From assembly GCA_004173185.1 (NCBI GenBank), contig SEFZ01000004.1:310001-374000 (forward strand): 64,000 nt of DNA, read 5' to 3'. The notes under the pieces were generated by a model. It was not told the origin of the DNA, did no database searches, and worked only from the letters and a program-made list of their open reading frames with translations. Shown here one piece after another: positions 30,506 to 38,379 of this stretch (positions within the stretch are counted from its first letter, which is position 1; every line of letters begins with the position of its first letter). A program made the position numbers and the translations under genes. The DNA is from Sphingomonadales bacterium. Its GTDB lineage: Bacteria; Pseudomonadota; Alphaproteobacteria; Sphingomonadales; Sphingomonadaceae.

Positions 30506-31654
30506 ATGGAAGACGCCGCCGCGATAATCTCTCAGGCCGTCGAGGGCGTGAAGAGCAAGATCTCCCTGGATTATATGCGCAAGTGCCAGCGGGAAGGCTT
30601 GTTTCCCTACGCCTTGTGGGATGCCTGTGCGGAACAGGGCCTGCTCGCGCTCGGTGTGCCGGAAGCGCTTGGCGGCCTTGGCGGCGGCCTTCGTGAACAG
30701 TGTCTGCTGCTGGAGACGCTGAACCGCGAGGGTATCGGCCTGCAAGCGATTGTTATCCTGGCCATGGATCGCTCGACACTGCTCAAGCATGGCACTGAAG
30801 ACCAGATACAGCGCTTCGTGGTGCCCACGCTCGACGGCAGCATGAAGCTTTGCTTTGCGATCACCGAGCCGAATGCCGGAACCAACGCGTTCAAGATGAC
30901 GACGCTGGCGACTCGGCAGGACGATGGCTCGTACCGCCTCAACGGGCAGAAGACCTGGATCTCCAACTTCAAGGAGTCCGATTACTGCCTGATCGTTGCG
31001 CGCACGACTCCTTTCAAGGACGTTGCGGACCGGCGCGAAGGCATTTCGATGTTCATGCTGGATACCAAGGCTGCCGGGATTACTGCGCAACCGCTGCAGC
31101 TGGGGACGAACCAGGCGAGCCAGCAATATACGCTGTTCTTCGACGATGTGGTAATTCCTGCGGAGAATCTGATCGGCGAGGAAGGCAAGGGCCTCAAATG
31201 CCTGTTCCACGCGCTCAATCCGGAACGGTTGAGCGTCGCGTCGATGTCGATCGGCCTTGGCGAACTGGTGCTGCGAAAAGGCGTGGAATATGCCAAAATA
31301 CGCGCGCCTTTCGATGCTCCGATCGGATCCTATCAGGGCGTTCAACATCCCCTAGCCTACGCAAAAGCACATCTCGAAGCGGCTCGCCTAATGCGCGACA
31401 AGGGCGTCGATCTGTATGACGCGGGGCGGAACTGTGCTCCCGAGGCGAACATGGCGAAGCTGCTGGCCAGCGATGCGGGGTTCGAAGCGGTCAACGCCGC
31501 GATGCAGGCCTTTGGTGGTAGCAGCATGGCCTGGGAAAACGATCTGATCGCCTATTTCACGCCGCTGCGCCTCAACCAGATCGCTCCGATCAACAATCAG
31601 ATGATGCTCAACTATATCGGCGAGCACGTCCTGGGATTGCCGAAATCCTATTGA
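30506..31654 (+). CDS. acyl-CoA dehydrogenase family protein with altered active-site segment
   Basis: A 382-residue ACAD. Canonical middle domain (CFAITEPNAGTNAFKMTTLA, then YRLNGQKTWISNFKESDYC). The C-terminal part AMQAFGGSSMAWENDLIAYF is followed by LRLNQIAPINNQMMLNYIGE and LPKSY, so the EGT motif that carries the usual catalytic Glu is replaced by IAPINNQ. A dehydrogenase with the base elsewhere, or a different reaction such as the phosphate elimination of LvaC/ACAD11-type enzymes, is possible. The start has GGGAGGGTAT upstream. First gene after operator site C. Confidence 0.87.
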   Translation: MEDAAAIISQAVEGVKSKISLDYMRKCQREGLFPYALWDACAEQGLLALGVPEALGGLGGGLREQCLLLETLNREGIGLQAIVILAMDRSTLLKHGTEDQIQRFVVPTLDGSMKLCFAITEPNAGTNAFKMTTLATRQDDGSYRLNGQKTWISNFKESDYCLIVARTTPFKDVADRREGISMFMLDTKAAGITAQPLQLGTNQASQQYTLFFDDVVIPAENLIGEEGKGLKCLFHALNPERLSVASMSIGLGELVLRKGVEYAKIRAPFDAPIGSYQGVQHPLAYAKAHLEAARLMRDKGVDLYDAGRNCAPEANMAKLLASDAGFEAVNAAMQAFGGSSMAWENDLIAYFTPLRLNQIAPINNQMMLNYIGEHVLGLPKSY

Positions 31655-31678
31655 TCCCGAGCCGTGAGGGTCAGGCTG

Positions 31679-33175
31679 ATGGACACGGACGCCATGAATG
31701 AGGGAAGGGCGTCCGGTATGGATGATCGGGCCCTGATGGGCCATCCGGCTGCCCTCCTCAACATAATCAGCCTGGAAACGTTGGAGCGATTTTCATTCTA
31801 CGGGATGCAGGCAATCCTGATCCTGTATCTCTATTATCCGCCGGAGCGAGGTGGGCTGGGCTTCACCGTGCCCGAGGCGATCAGCATCGTCGGTGGTTAT
31901 GCCGGCACGGTCTATCTGGCAAGCATCGCCGGCGCTCTTGTCGCAGATCGGATATTGGGCGCTGAGCGGACGCTGTTTCTGAGCGGCGTCACGATCATGG
32001 TCGGCCACACCCTGCTTGCCATCCTGCCGGGAATATCGGGTGTCGCTCTCGGATGCGCATGCGTGGCGTTGGGAGCGGGCGGCGTGAAAGCAACCGCGTC
32101 TGCGCTGGTCGGCCGGCTCTATGAAGCTGGTGATGGCCGGCGCGATGCGGGATTCTCGATATTCTATGCCGGCATTACGTTGGGCGCTTTTGCCGGCCCC
32201 CTCATCACAGGATGGTCCCAAGCCAATATCGGCTTCCATTACGGGTTCGGCGCGGCCGCGATCGGCATGGCGATCGGGCTGATCTATTATCTGGTGCGCC
32301 GCCGGCGGCTCGCGCCCTATGCGTCTCCTCCTGCGGCGCCAATGACGCGGCGCGGGCAGCTCCTCTTGGCATGCGCATCCCTGTCGATCGTCACCATCGT
32401 TCTATTGTGCTTCTCGGCGGGCGTTCTGAACGCGGCAAATCTGTCGCGGATCGTCGCGACGATTGGCATGACCGCGACCGTCGCATGGTTCCTTTTCATG
32501 CTGACCAGCGCCACTATCAGCGCGGATGAACGGGCTCGCGTGATCGCGTTCATGCCGATCTTTTTTGGGTGCTTCGTGGCGCTGGCGCTTTCGTTGACAT
32601 CGTCGGGCCTGATCCTGGTCTATGCTGACAAGCTCCTCGACCGGAACGTCGCGGGCTATCTGGTGCCCGCGCCTTGGGCGCAGTCGGCCAACTCACTGCT
32701 GGCGATCGGATGGTCGGTATTGCTTGCATTGCTCTGGCGGCGGGGACGCGAGCGCGCGCGCCCGGCCTTTCAGATCCCGTTTGGCCTGATTCTGATCGCA
32801 CTCGCCTATCTCTCGATGGTCCCGGTCACGATCCAGCCGCCATTCGGGGCGTCGATACTAGCACTTCTGCCGTTCGAAGCGCTGTTCAGTCTCGGGCTGA
32901 TCTTCGTCTATCCGCTGGGGCTCGCCGTGACCACGCGCCTCGCACCGCCCCGTTTCTATAGTCAGTTCATAGCCGCATTCTATCTCAGCATCTCGCTGGG
33001 GTCGGCAGTTGCTGGCTGGGCGGGCTCGCGCCTGTTCGATTTCGACAACCGCATGTGGTTCTTTCTGGGCGGTGCGCTGGTCGCGCTGCTGGGTGCAGCT
33101 TTGTGCTTTGCGATGCTGCGCAAGACGGCGGGGATCGGCACCAATCCGCAAGTCACAAAATTGGAAGTTGCCTGA
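31679..33175 (+). CDS. POT/PTR-family (proton-dependent oligopeptide-type) transporter
   Basis: A 498-residue membrane protein with about 12-14 hydrophobic helices. The N-terminal LETLERFSFYGMQAILILYL is the POT-family ExxERFxYYG signature, and FYAGITLGAFAGPLITGW is also typical. POT proteins take up di- and tripeptides or, in some cases, conjugated compounds with protons. Start is uncertain: ATG 31679 preferred, with later ATGs at 31694 and 31718. Between an ACAD and a crotonase gene with 1-base stop/start overlap downstream, it may import an amino-acid-conjugated form of the substrate (inference). Confidence 0.85.
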   Translation: MDTDAMNEGRASGMDDRALMGHPAALLNIISLETLERFSFYGMQAILILYLYYPPERGGLGFTVPEAISIVGGYAGTVYLASIAGALVADRILGAERTLFLSGVTIMVGHTLLAILPGISGVALGCACVALGAGGVKATASALVGRLYEAGDGRRDAGFSIFYAGITLGAFAGPLITGWSQANIGFHYGFGAAAIGMAIGLIYYLVRRRRLAPYASPPAAPMTRRGQLLLACASLSIVTIVLLCFSAGVLNAANLSRIVATIGMTATVAWFLFMLTSATISADERARVIAFMPIFFGCFVALALSLTSSGLILVYADKLLDRNVAGYLVPAPWAQSANSLLAIGWSVLLALLWRRGRERARPAFQIPFGLILIALAYLSMVPVTIQPPFGASILALLPFEALFSLGLIFVYPLGLAVTTRLAPPRFYSQFIAAFYLSISLGSAVAGWAGSRLFDFDNRMWFFLGGALVALLGAALCFAMLRKTAGIGTNPQVTKLEVA

Positions 33176-34092
33176 TGCTGACGGGACGTGACGTTCTGCT
33201 GGTGGAGAAACGCGGGCATATCTTGCTGCTCACCCTGAATAGGGAAGAACGGGGCAACGCGCTCAGTCGCGAGCTGCGTGAGCGGCTCGACGAGGAAATC
33301 CGATCGTTCGACGAGGATGACGATTTGTGGGTCCTGGTCCTGACCGGGCGCGGCGGGAAGTTCTTTTCCACGGGCATGGACCTGAAGGAGTTCGACGAGC
33401 AGCGGGGGGCGTCCGCGGCGCCGATCCCGAAGGCGGCCGGCAAGAGCGGACACAATTTCATTACGACATGGAAGCCGATGATCGCGGCGATCAATGGTCA
33501 TGCGTGTGCAGGCGGATGGGCCATCGCGCAGCGCTGCGACCTGCGACTGGCCGCCGATACCGCGACGCTGGCGATCACGGAAAGCCGCTGGAACCTGGCT
33601 GCCCCGTTCGCGGGTGAGCCGCACTTGTTTCCGACGAAAGCGATCGCCGCCGAAATCGCGCTGATGGCGCGTCCGATTACGGCGCAGCGCGCCTATGAGA
33701 TCGGCTTCGTCAACAAGGTGGTGCCCGGCGACGAACTGCTGGCCGAAGCGCTGGAATGGGCAGCGCATCTGTGCACGCTCGGGCAGGAGGCCATTCGGGG
33801 CCACAAGAAGCTGTTTTACTATTCGCAATGGGCACCGCCGAGCGAGATTCCAGAACTCAGCCGTGACATCTTCTATTGGACGCTAGGTGGAAAACCAGGT
33901 GTTGTCGTCGACCCGACGGTGGGCGCCCGCGCGTTCGCGGAGGGCAGGCAACCCGATTTCGGCGATATGTTCGCTCCGCGTCGGTTGCGGTGCCCGGTCT
34001 GCGCTGCCGAATATGCCGTCGTACGGAATGGTGACCAGCCGATCGCGATTCGGTGTCATGGCAACGAACTCGTCGACTGCGTCGCCGACTAG
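33175..34092 (+). CDS. enoyl-CoA hydratase/isomerase family protein with C-terminal Cys-rich tail
   Basis: A 305-residue crotonase (usual length 255-270). Oxyanion-hole segments: FFSTGMDLKEFDE and INGHACAGGWAIAQRCDLRL. Only the second catalytic glutamate position is kept (E136 in ITESRWNLAAPF); the first is Ala, which points to isomerase or other chemistry rather than hydration. About 35 extra residues at the end include C273-x2-C276 (RCPVCAAEY) and C294-H295 with C302, a possible metal-binding knuckle. ATG overlaps the transporter stop (TGATG). Last gene of the site-C operon. Confidence 0.85.
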   Translation: MLTGRDVLLVEKRGHILLLTLNREERGNALSRELRERLDEEIRSFDEDDDLWVLVLTGRGGKFFSTGMDLKEFDEQRGASAAPIPKAAGKSGHNFITTWKPMIAAINGHACAGGWAIAQRCDLRLAADTATLAITESRWNLAAPFAGEPHLFPTKAIAAEIALMARPITAQRAYEIGFVNKVVPGDELLAEALEWAAHLCTLGQEAIRGHKKLFYYSQWAPPSEIPELSRDIFYWTLGGKPGVVVDPTVGARAFAEGRQPDFGDMFAPRRLRCPVCAAEYAVVRNGDQPIAIRCHGNELVDCVAD

Positions 34093-34221
34093 CCAGTCGA
34101 GTGCTTCAGCGCCGATTGCGCAGACTCTCAAAGTGCGCCTAATATATTCGACGTGAACAAAGATATGGCAGACGAGCATATTTTTGCCATAGATGAATCC
34201 ATTGCGCTGCCACAAAAGAAA

Positions 34222-34247
34222 TTAGTTTCGGTAAAATAAGTTTGGCA
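34222..34247 (+). promoter_or_regulatory. weak operator/-35-like sequence (site F)
   Basis: The right half TAAAATAAGTTTGGCA shares 12 of 16 bases with the right half and -35 region at 42877-42892 (TAAAACAAATTTGACG). The left half is poorly conserved. It may be a degenerate version of the island operator; the support is limited to this similarity and position upstream of an operon. Confidence 0.3.
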
Positions 34248-34307
34248 GGCGCGCCGATCGTGCTAGGCACTGCGAAAGGCAAAGTGCGGGCGGGCGACTC
34301 AGTGGCG

Positions 34308-34332
34308 ACCCTCTCGGCATGACGGAGAGGGT
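34308..34332 (+). repeat. perfect hairpin in the leader of the CoA-transferase operon
   Basis: ACCCTCTC and GAGAGGGT form an exact 8-bp stem with a 9-base loop, 90 bases before the GTG start of the next gene. No T-run follows, so it is more likely an mRNA leader structure or a protein-binding repeat than a terminator. Confidence 0.45.
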
Positions 34333-34421
34333 GACGGCATGAAGGGCGCATATTTTCACGTCCGCCCCATTTGCGCAGAGGTCTCCGGCCTGGCCTGGAC
34401 CGGTGGGGCGAGGGCGATTTC

Positions 34422-35696
34422 GTGAGCGGCAAGTACGACGGCATGTTGGCGATGCAGCCCGGGATCGGTTCCGAAGCCCGGCCCCTGTCCGGACTGAAAA
34501 TAATCGAAGTGGCGATCTGGCATGCCGGCCCCAGCGGGACCGCCGCTTTGGCCGATCTTGGTGCGGAAGTAATCAAGATCGAGGCGCTTACCGGAGATCA
34601 GGGGCGTCTGACCGGCAAGACAGGCCCGTTGAAGACCGGTGCCCGGGATACCGACAGCTGGACCGTGCTGTTCGATCTGTCCAATCGCGGAAAGAAGGGC
34701 ATCAGCGTCGACCTGAGCACTGCGCGGGGGCAGGATATCCTGCGCGCCCTGCTAAAGACCGCCGATGTCTTCGTTACCAATCTCAGGCAGGAAACAAAAG
34801 TCGCGCTGGGTATAGATTATCCCTCCATATCGGCGATCAATCCCGGCATCATTCAGGTCAACGTGACTGGCTTCGGTCCCAAGGGCGAGATGGCAGGCCG
34901 GGGGGCCTTCGATACGCTCGGTCAGGCAATGTCCGGCATGATGTATAATTTCGGTGGAGAAGAGCCGCGGCCGCTCTCCTTCATCATGCTTGATCGGTTT
35001 ACCGGCATTACCACCAGTCACGCAATCCTGACCGGTCTGGTGGCCAGGCAGCTGCACGGCTTCGGTCAGGAGATCGATGTGTCCCTGCTCGGATCGGCGA
35101 TGTGGCTGAACCAGACCAATCTCGTGTCGAGCAGCACGATGCAGCAGAACGCCGATACGGCCTGGAAGCGGGAGCGCAACCTGCCGCTGCGCAACACGCT
35201 GAAGGCGAGCGACGGCAAGTGGATCGTCGGCACCAACTATCCGGAGCCGGCGTGCTTTCCGCGATTCTGCGTCGCCATCGGCGTTCCGGAATTGGTGGAG
35301 GACGAGCGCTTCGCCACGATCGAGGGACGGCTGCAAAATGCCGCAGCCCTTAATGCGACGATCGATGCGATCATGCTGCAGAAAACGCGGGACGAATGGC
35401 TGGAGGTTCTAGTCGACGAGCATGGGCTGAAGTTCGCCCCGGTGCTTAGTTTCCTGGAGGCGCTGAACAGCGACCAGGTAAGCGCCAATAACTATGTTCA
35501 GGAAGTGGATCACCCCGTGCTGGGCCGGGTTCGCTTGCCCAATCACCCCGCCAGGTTCGGTCGCTCCGCGCAGCCGTGCGTGAACGCCGCGCCTGTCAGT
35601 GTCGGGCAACACACCGCAGAGGTGCTGCGCCAGCATGCGTTTTCGCCTGAGGATATCCAGGAGCTGTCTGATCTGGGCGTCGTCAAAGTGGCTTAG
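34422..35696 (+). CDS. CaiB/BaiF-type CoA-transferase (family III)
   Basis: A 424-residue family III CoA-transferase, which moves CoA between acids without ATP. The catalytic aspartate is D164 in GRGAFDTLGQAMSG, as in formyl-CoA transferase. Unlike the two racemases of the island it lacks their GHDINYIA and NLVGDYGGG segments, so transferase function is more likely. GTG at 34422 is favoured (GAGGG seven bases upstream); ATGs at 34443 and 34452 are alternatives. It heads an operon with two MaoC proteins, an aldolase, DUF35 and a racemase. Confidence 0.87.
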   Translation: MSGKYDGMLAMQPGIGSEARPLSGLKIIEVAIWHAGPSGTAALADLGAEVIKIEALTGDQGRLTGKTGPLKTGARDTDSWTVLFDLSNRGKKGISVDLSTARGQDILRALLKTADVFVTNLRQETKVALGIDYPSISAINPGIIQVNVTGFGPKGEMAGRGAFDTLGQAMSGMMYNFGGEEPRPLSFIMLDRFTGITTSHAILTGLVARQLHGFGQEIDVSLLGSAMWLNQTNLVSSSTMQQNADTAWKRERNLPLRNTLKASDGKWIVGTNYPEPACFPRFCVAIGVPELVEDERFATIEGRLQNAAALNATIDAIMLQKTRDEWLEVLVDEHGLKFAPVLSFLEALNSDQVSANNYVQEVDHPVLGRVRLPNHPARFGRSAQPCVNAAPVSVGQHTAEVLRQHAFSPEDIQELSDLGVVKVA

Positions 35697-35750
35697 GCCG
35701 CAACCGAAGATGGACCGCCGTTGTCGTCAATGAAATCGGGGAAGGAAGTC

Positions 35751-36299
35751 ATGAGCAAATCTCTCAATCAAACATTCCAGCTTCCCATTGGCACGCTCGA
35801 CGATGCGCGGAAGCTGATTGGAACCAAGACCGGGCCCACCAGATCTGATGTGCCGATGGATCTGAGCACCGCCATGGCGCTGTGCGGTATCATCGAGGAT
35901 CCGAACCCGAACTATTGGCACGCCGCGGTGTCCGAAGAGATCTGGGGCGCACGGATCGTCCCGCCCGCGATGCTGAAGGGGGCCTTTTGCACATTGCCCT
36001 GGTATCCCCCCGGGGTGCCGCGTGCGCAAAGGACAATGGGCGCGGCGATCGTTCCGCTGCCCGCCAACACGCTGATCAACGTAGGGACAGAGGAAACATT
36101 CCACCGGCCAATCAGGGCCGGCGACTGGCTGACGCTGACCGAAATACTCGAGAGCGTCAGCGATGAAAAACAGACCGCGCTTGGACCGGGCTATTTTATC
36201 ACGACCAAAATCGAATGGCACGACGAAACGGGCGCTCTGGTGGCGGAAGGGCGCAACATATTGCTGCGCTACCGCGTGGAGGAGGAAGCCGATGCTTGA
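35751..36299 (+). CDS. MaoC/FAS1-like dehydratase-type protein (ChsH2 N-domain-like)
   Basis: A 182-residue hot-dog-fold protein of the FAS1-like dehydratase group. Typical segment: MALCGIIEDPNPNYWHAAVSEEIWGARIVPPAMLKGAF, with THETFHRPIRAGDWLTLTE-like C-terminal strand (TEETFHRPIRAGDWLTLTEI here). In mycobacteria the corresponding ChsH2 domain pairs with ChsH1 to hydrate the steroid propionyl side chain enoyl-CoA. Start chosen at MSKSLNQTF with GGGGAAGGAAGTC; earlier TTG/ATG codons would add 10 residues. Overlaps the second MaoC gene by 8 bases, so a 1:1 complex is expected. Confidence 0.85.
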   Translation: MSKSLNQTFQLPIGTLDDARKLIGTKTGPTRSDVPMDLSTAMALCGIIEDPNPNYWHAAVSEEIWGARIVPPAMLKGAFCTLPWYPPGVPRAQRTMGAAIVPLPANTLINVGTEETFHRPIRAGDWLTLTEILESVSDEKQTALGPGYFITTKIEWHDETGALVAEGRNILLRYRVEEEADA

Positions 36300-36789
36300 T
36301 CAGGCTGTAATGGGCAAATCGTTCGACGAGATCGCGGTGGGCGATGCAGTGACGGAGATCGCGCTTCCGATCAGCTATACGAAGATTTCGGGGATCGTCG
36401 CCGCTACGCGTGACTGGTTCCCAGGCCATCACAACCCCGGTTACGCTCAGGCGCAGGGCCGCGAGACCATCTACGCGAACACAATGTTCTTTCAGGCCTT
36501 TCTCTCCCGCGTGGCACTTGGCTGGGCGGGTGCGGCATGGTTCGAACAGCGGCGCACGCTCAAGATGATCAAGTCGGTCTATCCCGACGACCTCTTGATT
36601 GGCAGCGGCGTGGTGAAGAGCAAATCTGTGGACGCCGATGGCGTGCAAAAGATCGTCCTCGACATGATCGGCAAGACGGACGGCGATGTGGCGATTTCAG
36701 GTGAACTCACGCTCGCTCTGCCAACGCACTCCCAGGGGCTGATCGAAAATGCCCGCCAAAGCGCGGCAGCCGGTGCCGCTCGATCATGA
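36292..36789 (+). CDS. MaoC-family enoyl-CoA hydratase subunit (ChsH1-like)
   Basis: A 165-residue MaoC protein. The active-site region reads ATRDWFPGHHNPGYAQAQGR, with the Asp and His pair typical of (R)-type hydratases, then YANTMFFQAFLSRVALGWAG. ChsH1 of steroid degradation has the same RD(x)nHH(N/D) arrangement. The gene overlaps both neighbours (8 bases with the FAS1-like subunit, 4 with the aldolase), a hallmark of obligate complex partners. Expected reaction: addition of water to a branched or tertiary enoyl-CoA, giving the substrate for the aldolase (inference). Confidence 0.87.
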   Translation: MLDQAVMGKSFDEIAVGDAVTEIALPISYTKISGIVAATRDWFPGHHNPGYAQAQGRETIYANTMFFQAFLSRVALGWAGAAWFEQRRTLKMIKSVYPDDLLIGSGVVKSKSVDADGVQKIVLDMIGKTDGDVAISGELTLALPTHSQGLIENARQSAAAGAARS

Positions 36790-37910
36790 GCATGCGCCAG
36801 GGAGAAGCTGGGATCGTCGGTAGCTATCAGAGCAGGCAGGCAAGAAGCCTGGGCGGGTTGACGTCGCAGGACGTTATCGTGGAAGTTACGCGCGGTGCGT
36901 TGGCGGATGCCGGCTTGACCCTCGCCGACATCGACGGGTTCAATGTTCGAACGACCCACCCGATCAGCGATACCTATGCCTATCAACTCGGTGCGGAGTA
37001 TTTTTGGATCGGGTCGCGCTTGCCGGGGCCGGATGCAGTCGCCGAGGCGGCCGATGCCATTCGGGCGGGCTTGGCCAATGTGGTGCTGATCGCATCGGCG
37101 CAGGCCGGTATCTATACCGAACGCGGATCGACGGCGCCGTGGACGCGGCCAAATCACGAGTTCATCGAAGTCTGGGGGCTGCACACGCCGGCCGAATGGG
37201 CGCTTTTGTCGCGCCGCCATATGCACCTCTATGGAACGACGCCCGAGCAAGCCGCACATGTGGCGGCGATCGTGCGGAACAACGGCCATGTGAACCCCGA
37301 AGCGGTATATTTCGGCAAGGGGCCCTTTACCAAGGAAGACATCCTGGCGTCTCGCCTGGTGGCCGATCCCTATCGATTGCTGGATTGCGCGATGACGGCC
37401 GAGGGCGGTGCGGCGATTATCGTGACCAGCGCCGAACGCGCAAAGGATCTGCGCAAGAAGCCAGTGAATATTCTGGGTGGCGGCTTTGAATCCTGGGGCC
37501 CCGAATATACCTATCCGCCGACATTCGAGCGCAAGGGCCGGCTTGGCAAGAAATCGGCCGATGTCGCGTTCGCCCAAGCCGGGCTGGCACGCGAGAGTGT
37601 CGACGTGCTCGAACTCTACGACAATTTTTCCTACGAGATCATCCGAACGCTCGAACAGTTCGGTTATTGCAAGCCGGGAGAGGGAGGCGATTTCGTTACT
37701 TCCGGCGTGCTGGAAAAGGGCGGGAAGCTGCCGATGGTCACCGACGGTGGCACCATGTCGCACTCGCACACGGGGGCATCGCAGATTCTGCAGCGTGTAT
37801 GCCAGGCTTCGCGACAGCTTTGGAGCGAAGCCAGCGCGAACCAGGTGGAAGACGCGCGGATCGCGCTCGCTTCGTGGCCCTATGGGGTCGTCCTATTGGG
37901 TGTCGATTGA
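36786..37910 (+). CDS. thiolase-fold lipid-transfer-type protein, probable retro-aldolase (Ltp2-like)
   Basis: A 374-residue thiolase-superfamily protein. No cysteine is present near residues 80-95, where thiolases carry the nucleophile, so thiolytic cleavage is unlikely. Segments LELYDNFSYEIIRTLEQFGY (Tyr278) and DGGTMSHSHTGASQILQ are typical of Ltp2-like aldolases, which cleave a 3-hydroxyacyl-CoA with a tertiary alcohol into a ketone and a shorter acyl-CoA. Such enzymes need a DUF35 protein, and a DUF35 gene follows 1 base downstream. The preceding two genes encode the hydratase that would make its substrate. Assignment by family and context. Confidence 0.85.
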   Translation: MSMRQGEAGIVGSYQSRQARSLGGLTSQDVIVEVTRGALADAGLTLADIDGFNVRTTHPISDTYAYQLGAEYFWIGSRLPGPDAVAEAADAIRAGLANVVLIASAQAGIYTERGSTAPWTRPNHEFIEVWGLHTPAEWALLSRRHMHLYGTTPEQAAHVAAIVRNNGHVNPEAVYFGKGPFTKEDILASRLVADPYRLLDCAMTAEGGAAIIVTSAERAKDLRKKPVNILGGGFESWGPEYTYPPTFERKGRLGKKSADVAFAQAGLARESVDVLELYDNFSYEIIRTLEQFGYCKPGEGGDFVTSGVLEKGGKLPMVTDGGTMSHSHTGASQILQRVCQASRQLWSEASANQVEDARIALASWPYGVVLLGVD

Positions 37911-37911
37911 G

Positions 37912-38352
37912 ATGACGAACCAGACGAGCAATTCCATGTCTGAGGCCGCACGGCCCGATCGACCTTATCCGCAGCCTACTGCGATCACCGCGCCGTTCTG
38001 GGATGCGCTGGCCGATCGTAAGCTGCTGTATCAGGTCGGCGCCGATGATCCGCGGCCAATCTTTCCGCCACAGGCCTTCTCCCCCTATGACCAGAGCACC
38101 GATCTCCGTTTTGTCGAATCACGGGGCAAGGGGTCGATATACAGCTACACAATCATCCATCGCCCGCAGACGCCAGCTTTCGATGTGCCCTATGTCGTCG
38201 CGATCATCGAGCTGGATGAAGGGTATACGATGATGTCCAATATCGTCGATGCGGACCCGGGGGATGTCGCGATAGATGCCAGGGTTTCCGTGGATTTTCG
38301 AGAAATTCTGCCGGGACGCTGGATTCCCGTGTTCCTGCTCGATGACCATTGA
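37912..38352 (+). CDS. DUF35 OB-fold protein, aldolase partner, without zinc-ribbon cysteines
   Basis: A 146-residue DUF35 protein. The OB-fold part is clear: SRGKGSIYSYTIIHRPQTPAFDVPYVVAIIELDEGYTMMSNIVD. DUF35 proteins normally begin with a rubredoxin-like zinc ribbon (two C-x2-C pairs) before the OB fold. Here the corresponding stretch (residues about 35-60: LLYQVGADDPRPIFPPQAFSP) holds no Cys at all, and the whole protein has none. In steroid degraders the DUF35 domain binds and activates the Ltp2 aldolase. It directly follows the aldolase gene. Confidence 0.85.
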   Translation: MTNQTSNSMSEAARPDRPYPQPTAITAPFWDALADRKLLYQVGADDPRPIFPPQAFSPYDQSTDLRFVESRGKGSIYSYTIIHRPQTPAFDVPYVVAIIELDEGYTMMSNIVDADPGDVAIDARVSVDFREILPGRWIPVFLLDDH

Positions 38353-38379
38353 GGCTGCCATGCGGATGAAGGGCGGAGA

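Larger units (their letters stand above)
34093..34421. other. long leader/intergenic region before the CoA-transferase operon
   Basis: About 330 bases with no convincing ORF. AT-rich near 34136-34245, GC-rich afterwards. It contains a possible degenerate operator/-35 (34222-34247) and a perfect hairpin (34308-34332). These would form the promoter and 5' leader of the operon starting at 34422. Confidence 0.55.
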
